Source: Nymphaea colorata (taxonomy: Eukaryota; Streptophyta; Magnoliopsida; Nymphaeales; Nymphaeaceae). Taken from it: 60,000 nucleotides of DNA. The notes beneath the pieces are model-generated. The model made no database searches, was not told the origin of the DNA, and was given only the letters and a program-made list of their open reading frames with translations. The position numbers and the translations under genes were made by a program. Positions 21,780-34,204 of this stretch are shown here, in pieces. The stretch is taken from assembly GCF_008831285.2 (NCBI RefSeq), contig NC_045145.1, forward strand, positions 19,220,802 through 19,280,801, given 5' to 3'. Position 1 is the stretch's first letter, and each line of letters opens with the position of its first letter.

Positions 21780-22478
21780 CCTCCACTGGCGTTCTTTCAC
21801 AAAGCATCCCAAATGGTAGTAGTATTAGATTTGCACCGTTGCAAATCAAAGAGACACAATCTTTGAATTACCTATATTGTCATCGATGGTTCAACCAGCA
21901 TGTGGTGTCCAGTGATGTTGCTTTCAGGCAAAGCATCATAGCTATTTTGTTTTCAGTGATGCTGTAAATAGATTGCCACTTGTTATTGTTCTTCAATGAC
22001 ATCGTTTTCCATATCGTCATTGATGGTGCAGACCTTGTATGATCTTCTATGATGTTATCGCCCATGGCATGATAATGGTTTTGCCAGCATCTGGTCTGCC
22101 CCGATGCTGTTTGCTTTAATTCCACTAGTGCCCTTGTTCAACCATAATGCAGTTTTCATTGACATGTTTTCTCATAGTGTCACTAAGTGTTGTACGTAAA
22201 TTTGGTTTTCAGTGCTTCTATTTCCTGTTGTGTCAATATGGTTCAGTCAGCATGTGGCCTTAAGTGCCAATATTTGTTCTCAAACATCAAAGATCGTTTA
22301 GCCAACTTATGGGCTTTAGTTTTTTAACTTCTCATTAGCCTATCGTTGATGGTTCAACTAATATGTCATCTTTTCTGGCACATACAATTCAACCAGCCAT
22401 TTTTCTTAAATTAGACTCTGGAATAGTGTCACTAAAGGTTCAGTTGGAATGTGCTCTAAAGTGGTGTTGTAAGCATTG
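21780..22478. repeat. degenerate ~60-bp repeat array, unit B second array
   Basis: Counterpart of 6,280-7,010, shortened by an internal deletion of about 140 bp near 22,378. Confidence 0.58.
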
Positions 22479-24735
22479 CATCGTAAAATGATTGGCTATC
22501 AACAAACTACAAGTTTATGGGAACTGATGATGGCTTCGGGTATTGGCATTCCATTTCTCTGTGACTATCAACCTTCAAGGGTGTTGGGAATGTTTAATGA
22601 CATTCTCAAACGCAATACCCCTTGCAAATTCCTACTAATAGTGCTGTTGGTTGTCCTCTTTCTGTCCTGATTTTTCTTATATGTGTGTATGTAGAGAGGG
22701 AGAGAGAGAGGGAGAGAGAGAGAGAGAAAACAAGATTTACATCATCAATTAAACAAATAACTACAATTAGTTATAAGATTTTCTCAAAAGAAAAACGTTA
22801 TTTCATCTTCTCATATGTTCGCTCCATTTTTAGCACTAGTTTAAGTACACATTTTCAAAAAATGTGGCTCCATATTTTCTCATTGAAGGTCAGGAAGCCC
22901 TGTTAATCCTCAAAAGGTTAAAAATAATAGTAACTAACAAAGTCTATTCTTTTATCAAGCTTATTATAGTGAAACCAATAATAAACTCTAGGTACAAACA
23001 CATTGAAGTTGATTAAAAATCAAGCATGAGACAATACCTAGTGAGCAAAACAACTGAATCTAACCAGTTACCTTTACTAGTCTAATTAACTCCAGCTAAA
23101 ATCAAATAATGGAGATGATCAGTGAATAAGGATATGAAAATGGGACAGATTCAATTGCCTTATCTAGTGTGCAGCACCTGAATGGGCCTTGCAGTTAAGA
23201 AAGGAAACATGGCAAGAAAAACCATTTTCTATCTCATAAAAAAATGAGCCCAAGAAAATTTCAATAGAATTTGTCTTCCAAACACATGCATGTTTGTTTG
23301 AATTTTGTACACTTATTGCTCATCGATATGGTTGGATTGGGCAGACTAGAACAAAATCTATACGCAAAGAACATTTTACCTATTCTAGCAACTAGTCTCA
23401 TGCCTTGTATGCAGCTGGATCTTGTTGCATTGTCTTCAAGGGGATTGAATAAGAAATAAGCAAATAAAGAAAATGATATGTAACTTTTCATCTGAACGCA
23501 AATCTAAAAAATAAGCAAACTAAACTTACCTTTCTATTATTCAAATTTTGTTTCTTTTTGGAATGAAATCCATTTAGCAATCAATTTCTACAAATTTATT
23601 TAAATGAATTTTTTCCTTCTGTATCACGTATATAGGTTTCAGCACATCCAAAATTCTGATTGGTCTTGCAATGCTGCAAATATCGGCAGGGCATTATGTC
23701 GACCAACAAAGTCATGGTACCCATAAAACCTGTCCAAATATGATTCTTAATCTTTTTATCCCTTTAAATGATGGTTGTGGACATAATAAAACCAAACATT
23801 TATTGGGACCAACAATAGTATATTTATTAACATCAGGCAGTACTCGTGGCAGGTAAACTAGAGACAATAGAAACTCCTAACTAAGAACTTCAAGGAATAT
23901 ATATACAAAAGTTGGAAATGCCATAGACATCCAAATAATCAACCCAACCAAAGCGTCTAAAATTAGGTCCAGCTTTCAAAAGATCTATCTTCAAAAAATC
24001 ACAAATCGATAGCGGACGGTGATAAGGTATGCTTCATTGTTTGTTCCCCATGAGATTTCTAGCAAATCATCCTTGAATAAGATCCGATTCCTACTTGAAT
24101 GCTTTGTCATGCATTTGGGGTATCTGACAAGAAACGTCTACATGACAAATTTGGAGAAACTACACATACTGCACAAAGAAATTCTTCAAAGATGCAAAAG
24201 TTGAAAACCTTGTTACTCCAAAATGATGACGGAAAAAATCAAAACAAAAGCATGTAATGGAAAGGGACATCCAATGCCATTACATGCAATTTTCTAAACT
24301 TCACAAACAGGTATTCAGGTATTGTTGCGCTATGAAGCAACAAACAAGGTAATAATATTGTGTAGCAATTGACAAGAGCATTAATGGGCAAGCTCGTACG
24401 TTGATGCTGCCAACCGTAGATGTGAAAAAACAAAGGAAGGTTATGGGAGGATAGTAGAACAGAGCACTAACCATAAGAGTGGATGCACAAACCAGTAACC
24501 ACCATAGCAAGCAATGACTGCAGACAGAACTGGGCCTAACCCCTCTATGGTCTATGCCAGAGAGAGGGAGGGCGAAAAAGAGACGGACAGAGAGAAAGAG
24601 AGATAGGACAACAGTTTTATTTTTTGGGTGCAAGAGCGATGACTATGTTTTGGGGCTGTGGAAACTTTTTTTTTCATGCCACAAAATTCAATAGTTTAAA
24701 ATGAATTCTACCCCAACCACCAGAATGGTCTCTCG
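22479..24735. other. conserved segment without a recognisable gene, unit B
   Basis: Counterpart of 7,011-9,350. The minus-strand frame 23,261-23,491 is 76 residues, as in unit A, with about ten substitutions. The donor at 23,525-23,529 (CTTAC on the plus strand) is kept. A longer minus-strand frame lies at 24,301-24,633, starting in the CT-rich stretch. Confidence 0.35.
22692..22728. repeat. (GA)n microsatellite, unit B
   Basis: GA run interrupted by GGG twice; the chance frame through it gives an ER repeat. Confidence 0.95.
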
Positions 24736-24739
24736 TGCT

Positions 24740-25265
24740 GCTTTTTCACTTAGCCACAGTTCAGCCAGCTTGCAGTCTTTAGGCACTTTCTCCCATGGCA
24801 TCACCAGTGGTTCAACCAAAGTGTTATTTTTAATGTCACTATGCATCCTAAGCAGCAATATTGTTTCCCATAACATCAAGGATGGTTCAGCCAAAATGTA
24901 GTCTTTCGTTTCACAATTTCTCTTTTGCCAGCGTTTGATAATTCAAATAGCATATGGTCTGCAGTACCTATTTTAGGTACCATCGTTGGAGGTTCATCCT
25001 GTTCTATTGGCTACAAGGACACTATTTGGTAGTAGCATCGTTAAGTAGTATATGGTCTTTAGTGATGTTGGCATCACTGATGGTTTGACCCAGTATTCTC
25101 ATCTATGACATTGTTTCTCATAATCTCACCAATGGTTCTGCCAACATGAAGTCTTCAATAATGCTACTTCTCATAGCTCTAATAGTTCAATCAACCTGTT
25201 GTCTTTAGTGCAGCCATATGCATCACGTCTAATGCCAAGCCTGCTATGATAGTATTTGTTATATC
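24740..25265. repeat. degenerate ~60-bp repeat array, unit B third array
   Basis: Counterpart of 9,355-9,915; shorter because of a deletion near 24,840. Confidence 0.5.
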
Positions 25266-26162
25266 ATCACCGATGGTAGTGATGAGGGTACGAAACACAA
25301 GTGACCAGTTGATGTCTCACTCAAAGGATATGACATTGCTCGCCTAGTTACTCAATGTTTTATCCAACAATAAGGAATTGATTTATTTTTAACTTTCAGT
25401 TTAGTAGTTAAGCCGGCCACGATTAGATGAGTACTTCCCATTCATCTTAGAACACACTGGTCACTTAAGCCACTTGATGTTCATAATGCTTTCCCATATG
25501 CATATACACAAGGAAAACCCAATTGTTTGGGCAGTGTATTGTACTTAAAAGAACCAATCCTTAACTTACTTGTACTTTCGATGATCAAGTTCATGAGAGT
25601 TTTTGGTGAAGTAATTTTCAAAAATGCTGTAAAGCCGAAATCACCGAGCAATCAAAATTTTCAATCCCCGTGATAGTTGTGCTGGGATGACAGCACATAG
25701 AATGACATCTTAGCTAACTGGCATCTACATTCAAACTGGGTAAAATATCTTCATTACTCAAACAAAAGCTATTACACAAAGTCACATAGATGATAATTGA
25801 ATCTGCAAAATAAAGCTGCCCTAATTGCTCGAGAACTCCTGCAAGATCTGTAATTTATATCCAATGTACTTATGAATCCTGGAAGACCCTAAAAAAAAGT
25901 ACCAAAAACAAGAAAAAATAAGTCAATAAACTTAAATCGGAACAAGAATTTGGAGATGAAAACAATAAATATACTGTAATTGAGAAAAAAAATACAGAAA
26001 ACTCACCAATCAATGAAAGTTTTAAAAATTCCCAATTACGGTATAGAAATGCTCTCTAGAGAGATTTTGGAAATAGAGAATTTAGATGGTCAAATGATGT
26101 CCAAGCCTAACAAAATAGCACATTTTTAAAAGCAAGTCATAGATATGGAATAGCTTTTCCAT
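24880..26162. repeat. 1.28-kb tandem duplication in unit B, first copy
   Basis: Starts at GGATGGTTCAGCC (24,880), and the same phrase opens the second copy at 26,163 (offset 1,283). It covers part of the array, an RT start and about 0.5 kb of non-coding DNA. Absent from unit A. Confidence 0.8.
25270..25640 (+). pseudogene. Ty1/copia reverse transcriptase start, unit B copy a
   Basis: Reads FSLVVKPATIR, then WSLKPLDVHNAF after one stop, as at 9,916-10,300. Confidence 0.7.
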
Positions 26163-27450
26163 GGATGGTTCAGCCAAAATGTAGTCTTTCGTTTCACAAT
26201 TTCTCTTTTGCCTGCAGTTGATAATTCAACTAGCATATGTCTGTAGTAACTATTTTATGTACCATCGCTGAAGGTTCATCCTGTTTTATTGGCTACAAGG
26301 ACACGATTTGGTAGTAGCATCGTTAAGTAGTATATGGTCTTTAGTGATGTTGGCATCACTGATGGTTTGACCCAGTATTCTCATCTATGACGTTGTTTCT
26401 CATAATCTCACCAATGGTTCTGCCAACATGAAGTCTTCAATAATGCTACTTCTCATGGCCCTAATAGTTCAATTAACCTGTTGTCTTTAGTGCAGCCATA
26501 TGCATCGTGTCTAATGCCAAGTCTCCAGTGATAATATTTGTTATAGCATCACCGATGGTTGTGATGAGCGTACAAAACACAAGCGACCAGTTGATGGCTC
26601 ACTCAAAGGATATGACATTGCTCACCTAGTTTATCAATGTTTTAAGCAACAATAAGGAATTCATTTTTTTAAAACTTTCAGTTTAGTAGTTAAGCCAGCC
26701 ACGATTAGATGAGTGCTTCCCATTCATCTTAGAATACACTGGTCACTTAAGCAACTGGATGTTTATAATGCTTTCCCGCATCCATATATACAAAGAGGAC
26801 CAATTGTTTGGGCAGTGTATTGTACTTAAAAGAACTCATTGTTAACTTAATGGTACTTTTGATGATCAAGTTCATGAGAGTTTTTGGTGAAGTAATTTTC
26901 AAAGATGTTGTAATGGAATACAAGCTGAAATCACCAAGCGATCAAAATTTTCAATCCCCATGATAGTTGTTCTGGGATGACTGCACAGGGAATGACATTT
27001 TTGGCTAACTGGCATCTACATTCAAACTGGGTAAAATATTATCTTTATTACTCAAACAAAAGTTATTACGCAAAGTCACACAGATGATAATTGAATCTGC
27101 AAAAAAATCTGCCCTAATTGCTCGAGAACTCCTGCAAGTTTTGTAATTTATATCCTCAATGCACTTATGAATCCTGGAAGACCCTAAAAATAAGTACCGA
27201 AAACAAGAAAAAATAAGTCAATAAACTTAAATCGGAACAAGAATTTGGAGATGAAAATAATAAATATACTGTAATTTACCAAAAAAATAAAGAAAACTCA
27301 CAAATCAATGAAAGTTTTAGAAAGCCCACATTATGGTATAGAAATGCTCTCTAGACAGATTGTGGAAATAGAGAATTTAGTTGGTCAAATGATGTCCAAG
27401 CATAACAAAATAGCGCAGTTTTAAAAGCAATTCACAGAGATGGAATAGCT
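26163..27450. repeat. 1.28-kb tandem duplication in unit B, second copy
   Basis: Several percent diverged from the first copy, so this duplication is older than the 12.83-kb one, which carries both copies. Confidence 0.8.
26540..26945 (+). pseudogene. Ty1/copia reverse transcriptase start, unit B copy b
   Basis: Same VVKPATIR motif. In the next motif His and Asp are altered (AACTGGATGTTTATAATGCT for the QLDVxNA part), so it actually restores a QLDV-like KQLDVYNAF reading closer to the family pattern than copy a. Confidence 0.68.
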
Positions 27451-28950
27451 TTTTCCGTGGAACTCAAAAGTTCCCCTAAATCCAGAGACACGAACTTCTA
27501 ATTTCACACAGTAGACCTGTTAGGAATGAGAATGCAAAAGAATTTTAATTTTATGAACTTTGTCCAACTCTGAGAAACAAGCACCAATAATAAGATTTAA
27601 CAAAAATATAAAAAAAAATTCTTAAGCTGAAATTGGAAAGATAAAAAATCCAAAAGCTTGCAATTCCCACTTGCATCATATAAGCACTAGCAAATTAACT
27701 AGCTGCACAATTTCAAACTTGATTACACAGGAAATTATAGCCAACGATGTTTAGATTAAGGTTTACATGCACCATTTGATCAATGACATATATAGATGGT
27801 GAAGGTGAAGCTTAAAAACCAAATTATTTTTTAATATTCAGGCTTAGCCTTCCCTTAATTTTTTCAAAACAAGCTATGGTATTCCTGATAAAGGTTTTAC
27901 TTAAGCAACAATCTCTTTCAACGTTAGTGTATCACTAATACATTACATTTGTGCTGTATTACCTATAAGATGAAGTGCTTTCTTCTTGTGGGTAATAGAA
28001 GTGCCCATCACTTCAGACATTCATTAGTTTACCACATAAATTGTGGACTTAATTAAAAAAATTACAAAAGAATATCATAGGTAAAAATTTGAAAACTATA
28101 AAAAATTATAGGCCATCAAATTCTTTGAATGTTGGCTAGAAAACTATATGCATAATGAGGCATGTCTAGAAGAAATTCTAATATTGACTTACCTTGCAAA
28201 AAAGAAAATCTAGTTATAACATACTTGAACTTATGGTGGGCCATACCAATTACTGCTTTTCCCCTAGAATAAAAGTAAATGGTTGTTGCATGAGAATAGA
28301 GTCAGTGTACCATTCAAGATTTTTCGTGGTCCTTAATTTCAATTACACCAACCATTTTTTACTTGATGGTATTTCTTTGTAGTCTTAACCCGAAACCTGT
28401 TCTGTCAATGAAATACAAATTAAAAGTTCATGAACTTCATCTTATCACAAAAAGTGACATATAGACATCACAAACTTGACAACATAACCATAAGTGCCCT
28501 TTGAGGATTTACCCAAGATCCAATTTGTAGAAAGAGCAAGAATCTTTGGTATACAACAAGGAACATCATCACATCTTTCAAGCTCAATTTGCTCTGACAA
28601 TGAACGAACTCCAAGCTAGTAAAGTTTCAAGCCACACATGAACACATGAAACCAATTAAGTCAACCTTATGTCGTTCTGCATAATGTTAACATACATTAC
28701 CCACTACAATGCTAAAAACCCTTAAATTGGTTCATTCAATGACTTTGATGACTTCTATGATTAAGGGTCACCCTCAAGGGTCTCTTACGGGATAACCAAA
28801 AAAGAAGAAAAAAAAACTAAAGCACTGGGATCAACACGATGAATAAGAAAAACATTCTATTGAAGAAAGAGTATTACATAATTTTATACAATATTTAAAA
28901 CCACATCCATGAACCCTAAAAGATAAGGATGAGAGATTTCATCAACCATC
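27451..28950. other. no gene; non-coding, probably old LTR DNA, unit B
   Basis: Counterpart of 10.7-12.3 kb. Only chance frames. Confidence 0.4.
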
Positions 28951-28954
28951 AAAG

Positions 28955-29560
28955 GAGTTGCATCTTTCAACAATCACCATCAAGTTGGGTGGAGATGTCA
29001 TAATAACAACACAATGCAATAGATGTTTACTAATTTTTATCTGTGTAGTCAATGTTTTGGTTTTGGCAAATGTAGTCTTTGTCTCATTGGTTTGAAGTTT
29101 CTCATGTACATGATGGTGATCAATCTTGATATGTTTTGCAATCTCATAGAAAAAAAGATTTATTGTAAAATTCATTGCAAGTAGTTGGGCAATTACTGGC
29201 TAAAAAAATTTATTATATTAGTTACATGAAGTCACTATTATGTTTTCACTGCCGTACAAAAAATGATAAGGATGTGTCATCAACCATCAAATGATCTGTA
29301 TCTTTTGACGCTCACCATCAAGTGGGGAGCAGATGTCATCACAACTATACATGCAACTGATGTTTACTAATTTCTTCCTTCATAAGCTTTTAGTCAATGT
29401 TTTTTTTTTTTTTTTTTGCAAAAGAGGTATCTATCTCATTGGTTTGAAGTTTCTCTTGGCATTAATAGTGATCTATCTTCTTGATACGTGTCATTCTCTC
29501 ATAGAAAAAAAGATTTATTGTTAAAGCATTCAAAGAAGTTGGGCAATGACCGATAATAAA
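28955..29560 (-). pseudogene. two Ty1/copia RNase H tails in series, unit B
   Basis: The left module is open for 77 codons on the minus strand and reads YEIAKHIKIDHHHVHEKLQ. TGTTGAAAG marks the LTR start. The right module is decayed and holds a T-run of about 20 bases at 29,399-29,418. Confidence 0.65.
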
Positions 29561-29639
29561 AAAATAAATATGTCAGCAAAGGGATCACTTATTCGTCATC
29601 ACGAAGCCAATACATGGTGGTACTACTTTATTTCCAACG

Positions 29640-29995
29640 ATGGTGGGCCTCATTTTTTGTTGTTACTTACTTGAGTCAATGTAGCATTTGAGATTTTTCA
29701 GGCATCCACTTCACGGGCCATAATTTTATCTACACCAACCATTGTTTACCTGATGGTATTTCTTTGTAGTCCCAATCATAGATATCTTTTATTAATCAAA
29801 GAAAAATTAATTTTGACCTCATAAAACTTTAGTCAATGTCTTGTTTTTAGCAAATGCAGTCTCTGTCTGATTGGTTTGAAGTTTCTCGTGGACATAATGG
29901 TGATAAATTTTGATATGTTTCTCCCTCTTATCGAAAACATGATTTATTGCAAAATTCATTGAAAGAAGTCGGTCAATTACTAATTCTAAAAAAAA
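29640..29995 (-). pseudogene. Ty1/copia RNase H tail, last module of unit B
   Basis: Only the RNase H part (29,815-29,995) is readable. The LTR side has been replaced by sequence resembling 13,550-13,740, so this is a rearrangement joint. Confidence 0.45.
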
Positions 29996-30106
29996 ATGAA
30001 TATGTTAGTAAAGGGATCACTTATGCATCTTGAAAAAGCGGCATACATGTAGTCACTACTAAATTTTCAGAGACTACACTAAAAGTTAAGTACGAGAGCT
30101 TCCATT

Positions 30107-30368
30107 AACCATCAAATGATACATATCTTTCAACACTCTCCCCCATGTGGGGAGGAGATGTCATCACAACTATACATGCAAACGATGTTTGCTAATTTCT
30201 ATAACCTTAGGCTTTTAGTCAATGTTGTTCTTACAGTAACCATCAAATGATACATATCTTTCAACACTCTCCCCCATGTGGGGAGGAGATGTCATCACAA
30301 CTATACATGCAAACGATCTTTGCTAATTTCTATAACCTTAGGCTTTTAGTCAATGTTGTTCTTACAGT
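30107..30368. repeat. 131-bp perfect tandem duplication, unit C
   Basis: AACCATCAAATGATACATAT begins at 30,107 and again at 30,238. The copies are nearly identical (one G/C change at ACGATG/ACGATC). It duplicates the LTR start and the end of the RNase H module. Confidence 0.9.
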
Positions 30369-30536
30369 AAATGCCGTCTTTATCTCACAGGTTTGAACTT
30401 TCTCGTGGACATAATGGCAATCAATCTTGATATGCTTCGCTCTCTCATTGAAAACAAGATTTATTGTAAAAGCAGTGCAAGAAGTTGGGCAATCACATAT
30501 GCTAAGAAAAAAAGAATTGGTTAGTAAAGGGAACAC
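30240..30536 (-). pseudogene. Ty1/copia RNase H tail plus LTR start, unit C module 1
   Basis: The least decayed module, open for 68 codons with NERAKHIKIDCHYVHEKVQ and then TALTKSL. The Asp-x-His spacing of the family is intact. Confidence 0.7.
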
Positions 30537-30559
30537 TTACCCATCCACATGAAGTTCCG

Positions 30560-31010
30560 TCGATGGTGTCACTATTTTGATTCCAAGGATGTTATTTATA
30601 TTAGAATCATATATAGTGTTAACCATATTTTGGCTCCACTTTCTACAAAGTGCCACAAATGGTTGTGGTATTATTTTTCACGGATGCTATTTAGAGTCGT
30701 GTCACATATTGTTATTGATGTTTCGAGAGACATGTCCTCTTCAGTGATGCTACAAGTAGAGTGCCACAAACAGTTGGTATTCATTGGCATAAAAAGTAGA
30801 GTGCGACTAATCAATCATGGCATTGTTTCTCATATCATCTATCATGCAGCCCACCTAAGGTCTTCTACAATGCTATTTCATTCAGATAACTAGAGGTTCA
30901 GACAACAACCAAAATTCATGGCAGCTCGTAGCTCGCTGATAGTACAATGAACATGTGGTCTTCATTGATGAAATTGGCAATGAGTTACTATCCTCATGTA
31001 TTTACTACTG
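30560..31010. repeat. degenerate ~60-bp repeat array, unit C first array
   Basis: Counterpart of 17,540-18,110 with deletions near 30,715 and 30,870. Confidence 0.5.
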
Positions 31011-31019
31011 CCAATTGTC

Positions 31020-31700
31020 ATATAATTGCCAGTGGTTGTAATGGGCATGCAATATCAAGTGGCAAGTTGATGGCACACTGGAAATGTATGACATTGCACA
31101 CCTAGTGATCAAGGCGGTAATCCATAAAAAAAGATCTTATTATTTTGAAACATTAAGTCCAACTGTTACACCAGCTAAGATCGATTTATTTATTTCCATT
31201 CCTTTAAGACAACCATTAGTCTACCATGCAACTTGTTGTTCATAATGCTTTACCACATGCATATATAAAAATTGAAGATATTTGTTAGAAACAACAATGT
31301 GATTTTGAGAAATCCCATTCACAGAAACCAAGTTTGCAAACTTGCAAAACCTCTGTTTGGAATGAAGAAATCACTCAAAGAATTGTACGCGTTCATGGTT
31401 GAGCAATTTCCTGGAGGCAAGTAGCTTTTCTAAAGCTCTTTCAGACAAATCTTTTTTATTCTTTCAAAATAGAAAATCATTATTTATGTCTTGCTTCATG
31501 GAGATGATCATGTAAATAGCCTCGTTAAAGACGTTGTCTGGGAGATTGTTCTCGAAGATCTCATATTTTCTGGTTTTGAAGTTCCCCTACTAGGAAAATC
31601 TATAGTCGGATCTTACAAACAAAAAGTATGTTGTTGATCGTCTGATGAGGACAACTGTGCATGATTCAAAATCTATCATAGATCTCTTGGATACTTGTCC
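31020..31700 (+). pseudogene. Ty1/copia reverse transcriptase remnant, unit C
   Basis: As in unit B but further decayed: the YVDD position reads HGDD (CATGGAGATGAT near 31,498), and LYG is changed to LFG. Confidence 0.72.

Positions 31701-31702
<2 letters not shown>

Positions 31703-31762
<60 letters not shown>
31703..31762. repeat. (AT)n microsatellite, unit C
   Basis: About 30 AT units, twice the length in unit A. Confidence 0.95.
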
Positions 31763-31764
<2 letters not shown>

Positions 31765-32862
31765 GAGTGTCCATTTATTATTGTTCGACAATGGATTGTA
31801 TGCAAGAAAAATATTAAAGAAAATAATCCAACTGACGAAATTTTGAAAATGCGCCTACTATGACATATATTGAGATTCTCTGGGGATAGGTTTCTAAAAC
31901 TAGAGAATTTAGAAGAACAACATAAACCAATGGCCAAACTTAAATGAACCCCAATACGCGTCCAAGCTGATGAAGTTTAATTACATTACTTTAATTAATA
32001 TAAATTAAGCCAACTGAATAATTAAGTTCTAAGTGGGCAACAATCAAGGGTCGATTTATCTCTATATAACTTGGGTCTACTCAAGAAAAATATAATAACG
32101 TAAGAAAATGATTAACTCTTCGTAATCTAAGTACTTGACTTTAGTTATGTTAGCTAAGAATTAATAGCTAACTCCTATCTTCTAATTTATGCCACGTCCG
32201 CCACCAGCTGCGCTCTTTCCAATTGATACATATGTTTGTATACGATTATGTCTTGGCCTGCCTTTTAGTGGAAGATATTAGATACGTCGATCTTGGATCA
32301 TGGTCCTCTATATTAATCAGAGACCCACACCTTGGCAATAAGGCTGTGGTCTCACATTGAGAGAACAAGATATTGATGGTCAATATTGCTACTTTTATAT
32401 GTACCACGACTCAATAGATAAGCTGTAAATTAATGAAACACTTTGTCTCTTTTTATATACGTTGCACAAATCCTGGTGTCAATGCGAAGATCAAGAAATA
32501 TTTATATGGATCACGTATTAATTTTGACAAGTACAAGCTCTGCTGATATAGTTAACTCTTCTGCAGATCCCAATACAGCCTTATCTTATTTTTATTTAAT
32601 ATACCCTTACAAAATTAATAAGAAATAAATGAATCGATGATCAATTGCATGCTATCGTAGAAGGTGACATATATTTCGCTTTAAATTTTCCATAAAGCCA
32701 ATTGTAGGACACAATGTCATCACAACAAACATATATAATAACCCATTATGAGCTTTCACATAAAGATATTACATCACCAATGACCAAACATTCGATGCGT
32801 ACACGGCTTTATTTAATGAGTACCGGACCTGACCGGACTGAACCACCAGCTAGGGAAGCTGC
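31763..32862. other. no gene; non-coding stretch holding the duplication joint, unit C
   Basis: The joint of the two 12.83-kb copies falls at 32,330 by alignment. Single-base markers place the crossover between about 32,397 (D-like) and 32,635 (B-like). Confidence 0.7.
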
Positions 32863-32868
32863 TTTATT
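32863..32868 (-). terminator. poly(A) signal of hevein-like gene, unit C
   Basis: Complement reads AATAAA, 56 bases past the stop codon at 32,924. Confidence 0.6.
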
Positions 32869-32923
32869 CATAGCCACAAGACTGTCTAAGCACGATAAAG
32901 GCACAATATTGGAGCTAAAAAGC

Positions 32924-33154
32924 TCAGCCGCAATATGCAGGGCCACTGCCACAGTAGCCATATTGGCTGCAGCAAAAATTGGGATTTATTGACGAGCAGT
33001 CCACGGCATAGCCACCTTGTGGACCGCAGCATGGCCCATTCTGACATTGAGCCACTGCAACAGGCAAAACAATTGCCCCTACAAACACCACAAGTAATAC
33101 CATGACCATAAGCGGCACCACCGCACCAGACCTTCTTCCCATCCTTCCTTCCAT
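32924..33154 (-). CDS. hevein-like antimicrobial peptide precursor, copy C
   Basis: Encodes the same 76-residue protein as copy B, with no nucleotide difference that I could find in the coding region: signal peptide to residue 35, then an eight-cysteine mature peptide ending YCG-stop. Promoter and 3' region are also the same apart from one base near 32,826. It is a product of the recent 12.83-kb duplication, so its expression should add to that of copy B unless one is silenced. Confidence 0.9.
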   Translation of the reverse strand: MEGRMGRRSGAVVPLMVMVLLVVFVGAIVLPVAVAQCQNGPCCGPQGGYAVDCSSINPNFCCSQYGYCGSGPAYCG

Positions 33155-33247
33155 CTTTGTATGTCCCCTCTCACTTTCCGTAGCTGGAGCTTAAGATTAA
33201 GATAACTCTCACTCAGTTCGATGAGTACTGCTACCTTGGCTAGCCTA

Positions 33248-33253
33248 CTTATA
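33248..33253 (-). promoter_or_regulatory. TATA box, hevein-like gene copy C
   Basis: Complement reads TATAAG, 94 bases upstream of the ATG. Confidence 0.55.
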
Positions 33254-34200
33254 ATGGAGTTAAGGTCAATAAGCTGGTGGCTAGCCTATGGTTTTCGACC
33301 CTTGAAGTCGTCTTCAATCTGTGGATAAGGTGATGCTATATATCCATCATTCATTTAATTAATTGCATGTGCAGGCATATTGTTAAAACCCAACTAAATA
33401 CTACAAATATTTTTTAATGTTTGGTCTTAGCCTCTGGCAAAAGAAGACTACTTCTTCTCATTTTCTTTTTACTATTCACGAGACAACAAATAATTAATAC
33501 CTTTGAGGCCTGTACAAAATTTAGTTAACTTGAGAAACAAGAAGCTTTACTTACAATCTTTTTCAACAATATTAATCTCTCAGTACGAAAACTTGTACTG
33601 GTTACTGGAAGTGCAGATGGTTAAGGATTGAAAACTTGAAAATTTTCATTTATAGATGCAAAAATTCTACTTCTACTCTTAAATTTTGTCCTTGAAAGGA
33701 GCACACATTGTTAAGTATATTTAGAGCCTATTATAAAGTGCTTTCCTTTGTAAAGAAAAAAAAAAACGTTATCATAGAGATGCACTTCGTGTAGACAACA
33801 TTTGTTGGGACTTTTACTTCGCAGTACATATGACTAGGTGTTGCAATAATTGCTGAATCATTGCAGCCACACAAGATTCCTAGATGACATTTCTTTGAAT
33901 TGATATTTTAGGTTCTCCAGAAAATTGAGCCATGGTGGTTGTGCAAAATAGAAGTGTGTATCCTCATGCTGGTCTATTCAATGACAGTGATGGTCTATGA
34001 CGAGATGGTTTTTCATATGGTAAATGTCTAGCCCTTTTAGATTGCAACAAGAGAGGAAGATAAGATATGTGGAAACACGCATGGTGCATGGGCAAGAAAG
34101 AAATTCTATTATAGAAAGAACATTTCATAAATTTAACTGATATCAAAAACCACAACCACGAGTCCTAAAAGATAAGCATGAGAAATTTCAGTTTCCTTCA
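33254..34200. other. hevein upstream region and spacer, no gene, unit C
   Basis: Matches 20,422-21,370 throughout. Confidence 0.5.
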
Positions 34201-34204
34201 AAGG

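Larger units (their letters stand above)
17192..30075. repeat. tandem composite unit B (12.9 kb)
   Basis: Same order of landmarks as unit A with scattered substitutions and indels. From 19,498 onward it is almost base-for-base the same as unit C. To the left of 19,498 it differs from C at several percent of positions, which marks the edge of the recent duplication. Confidence 0.85.
19498..32329. repeat. recent 12.83-kb direct duplication, left copy
   Basis: Bases 19,498-32,329 match 32,330-45,164 at a constant offset of 12,832-12,835. By eye I found about a dozen single-base differences and a few one-base homopolymer indels, so divergence is near 0.1 percent. The copy contains one intact hevein gene, two RT remnants of the second type and all the microsatellites. 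Confidence 0.9.

Noticed and set aside
22622-22906. 94-codon frame with an ER repeat
   Set aside because: It is a translation of the GA microsatellite.
24301-24633. 110-codon minus-strand frame with Leu-rich start resembling a signal peptide
   Set aside because: It begins in CT-repeat DNA that encodes the Leu/Ser stretch. The corresponding frames in A and D have different starts and ends, so I kept it only as part of the unexplained conserved segment.
31590-31937. Frames with long Tyr-Ile repeats (also near 44.5 and 52.6 kb)
   Set aside because: They are translations of AT microsatellites in copia-derived DNA.
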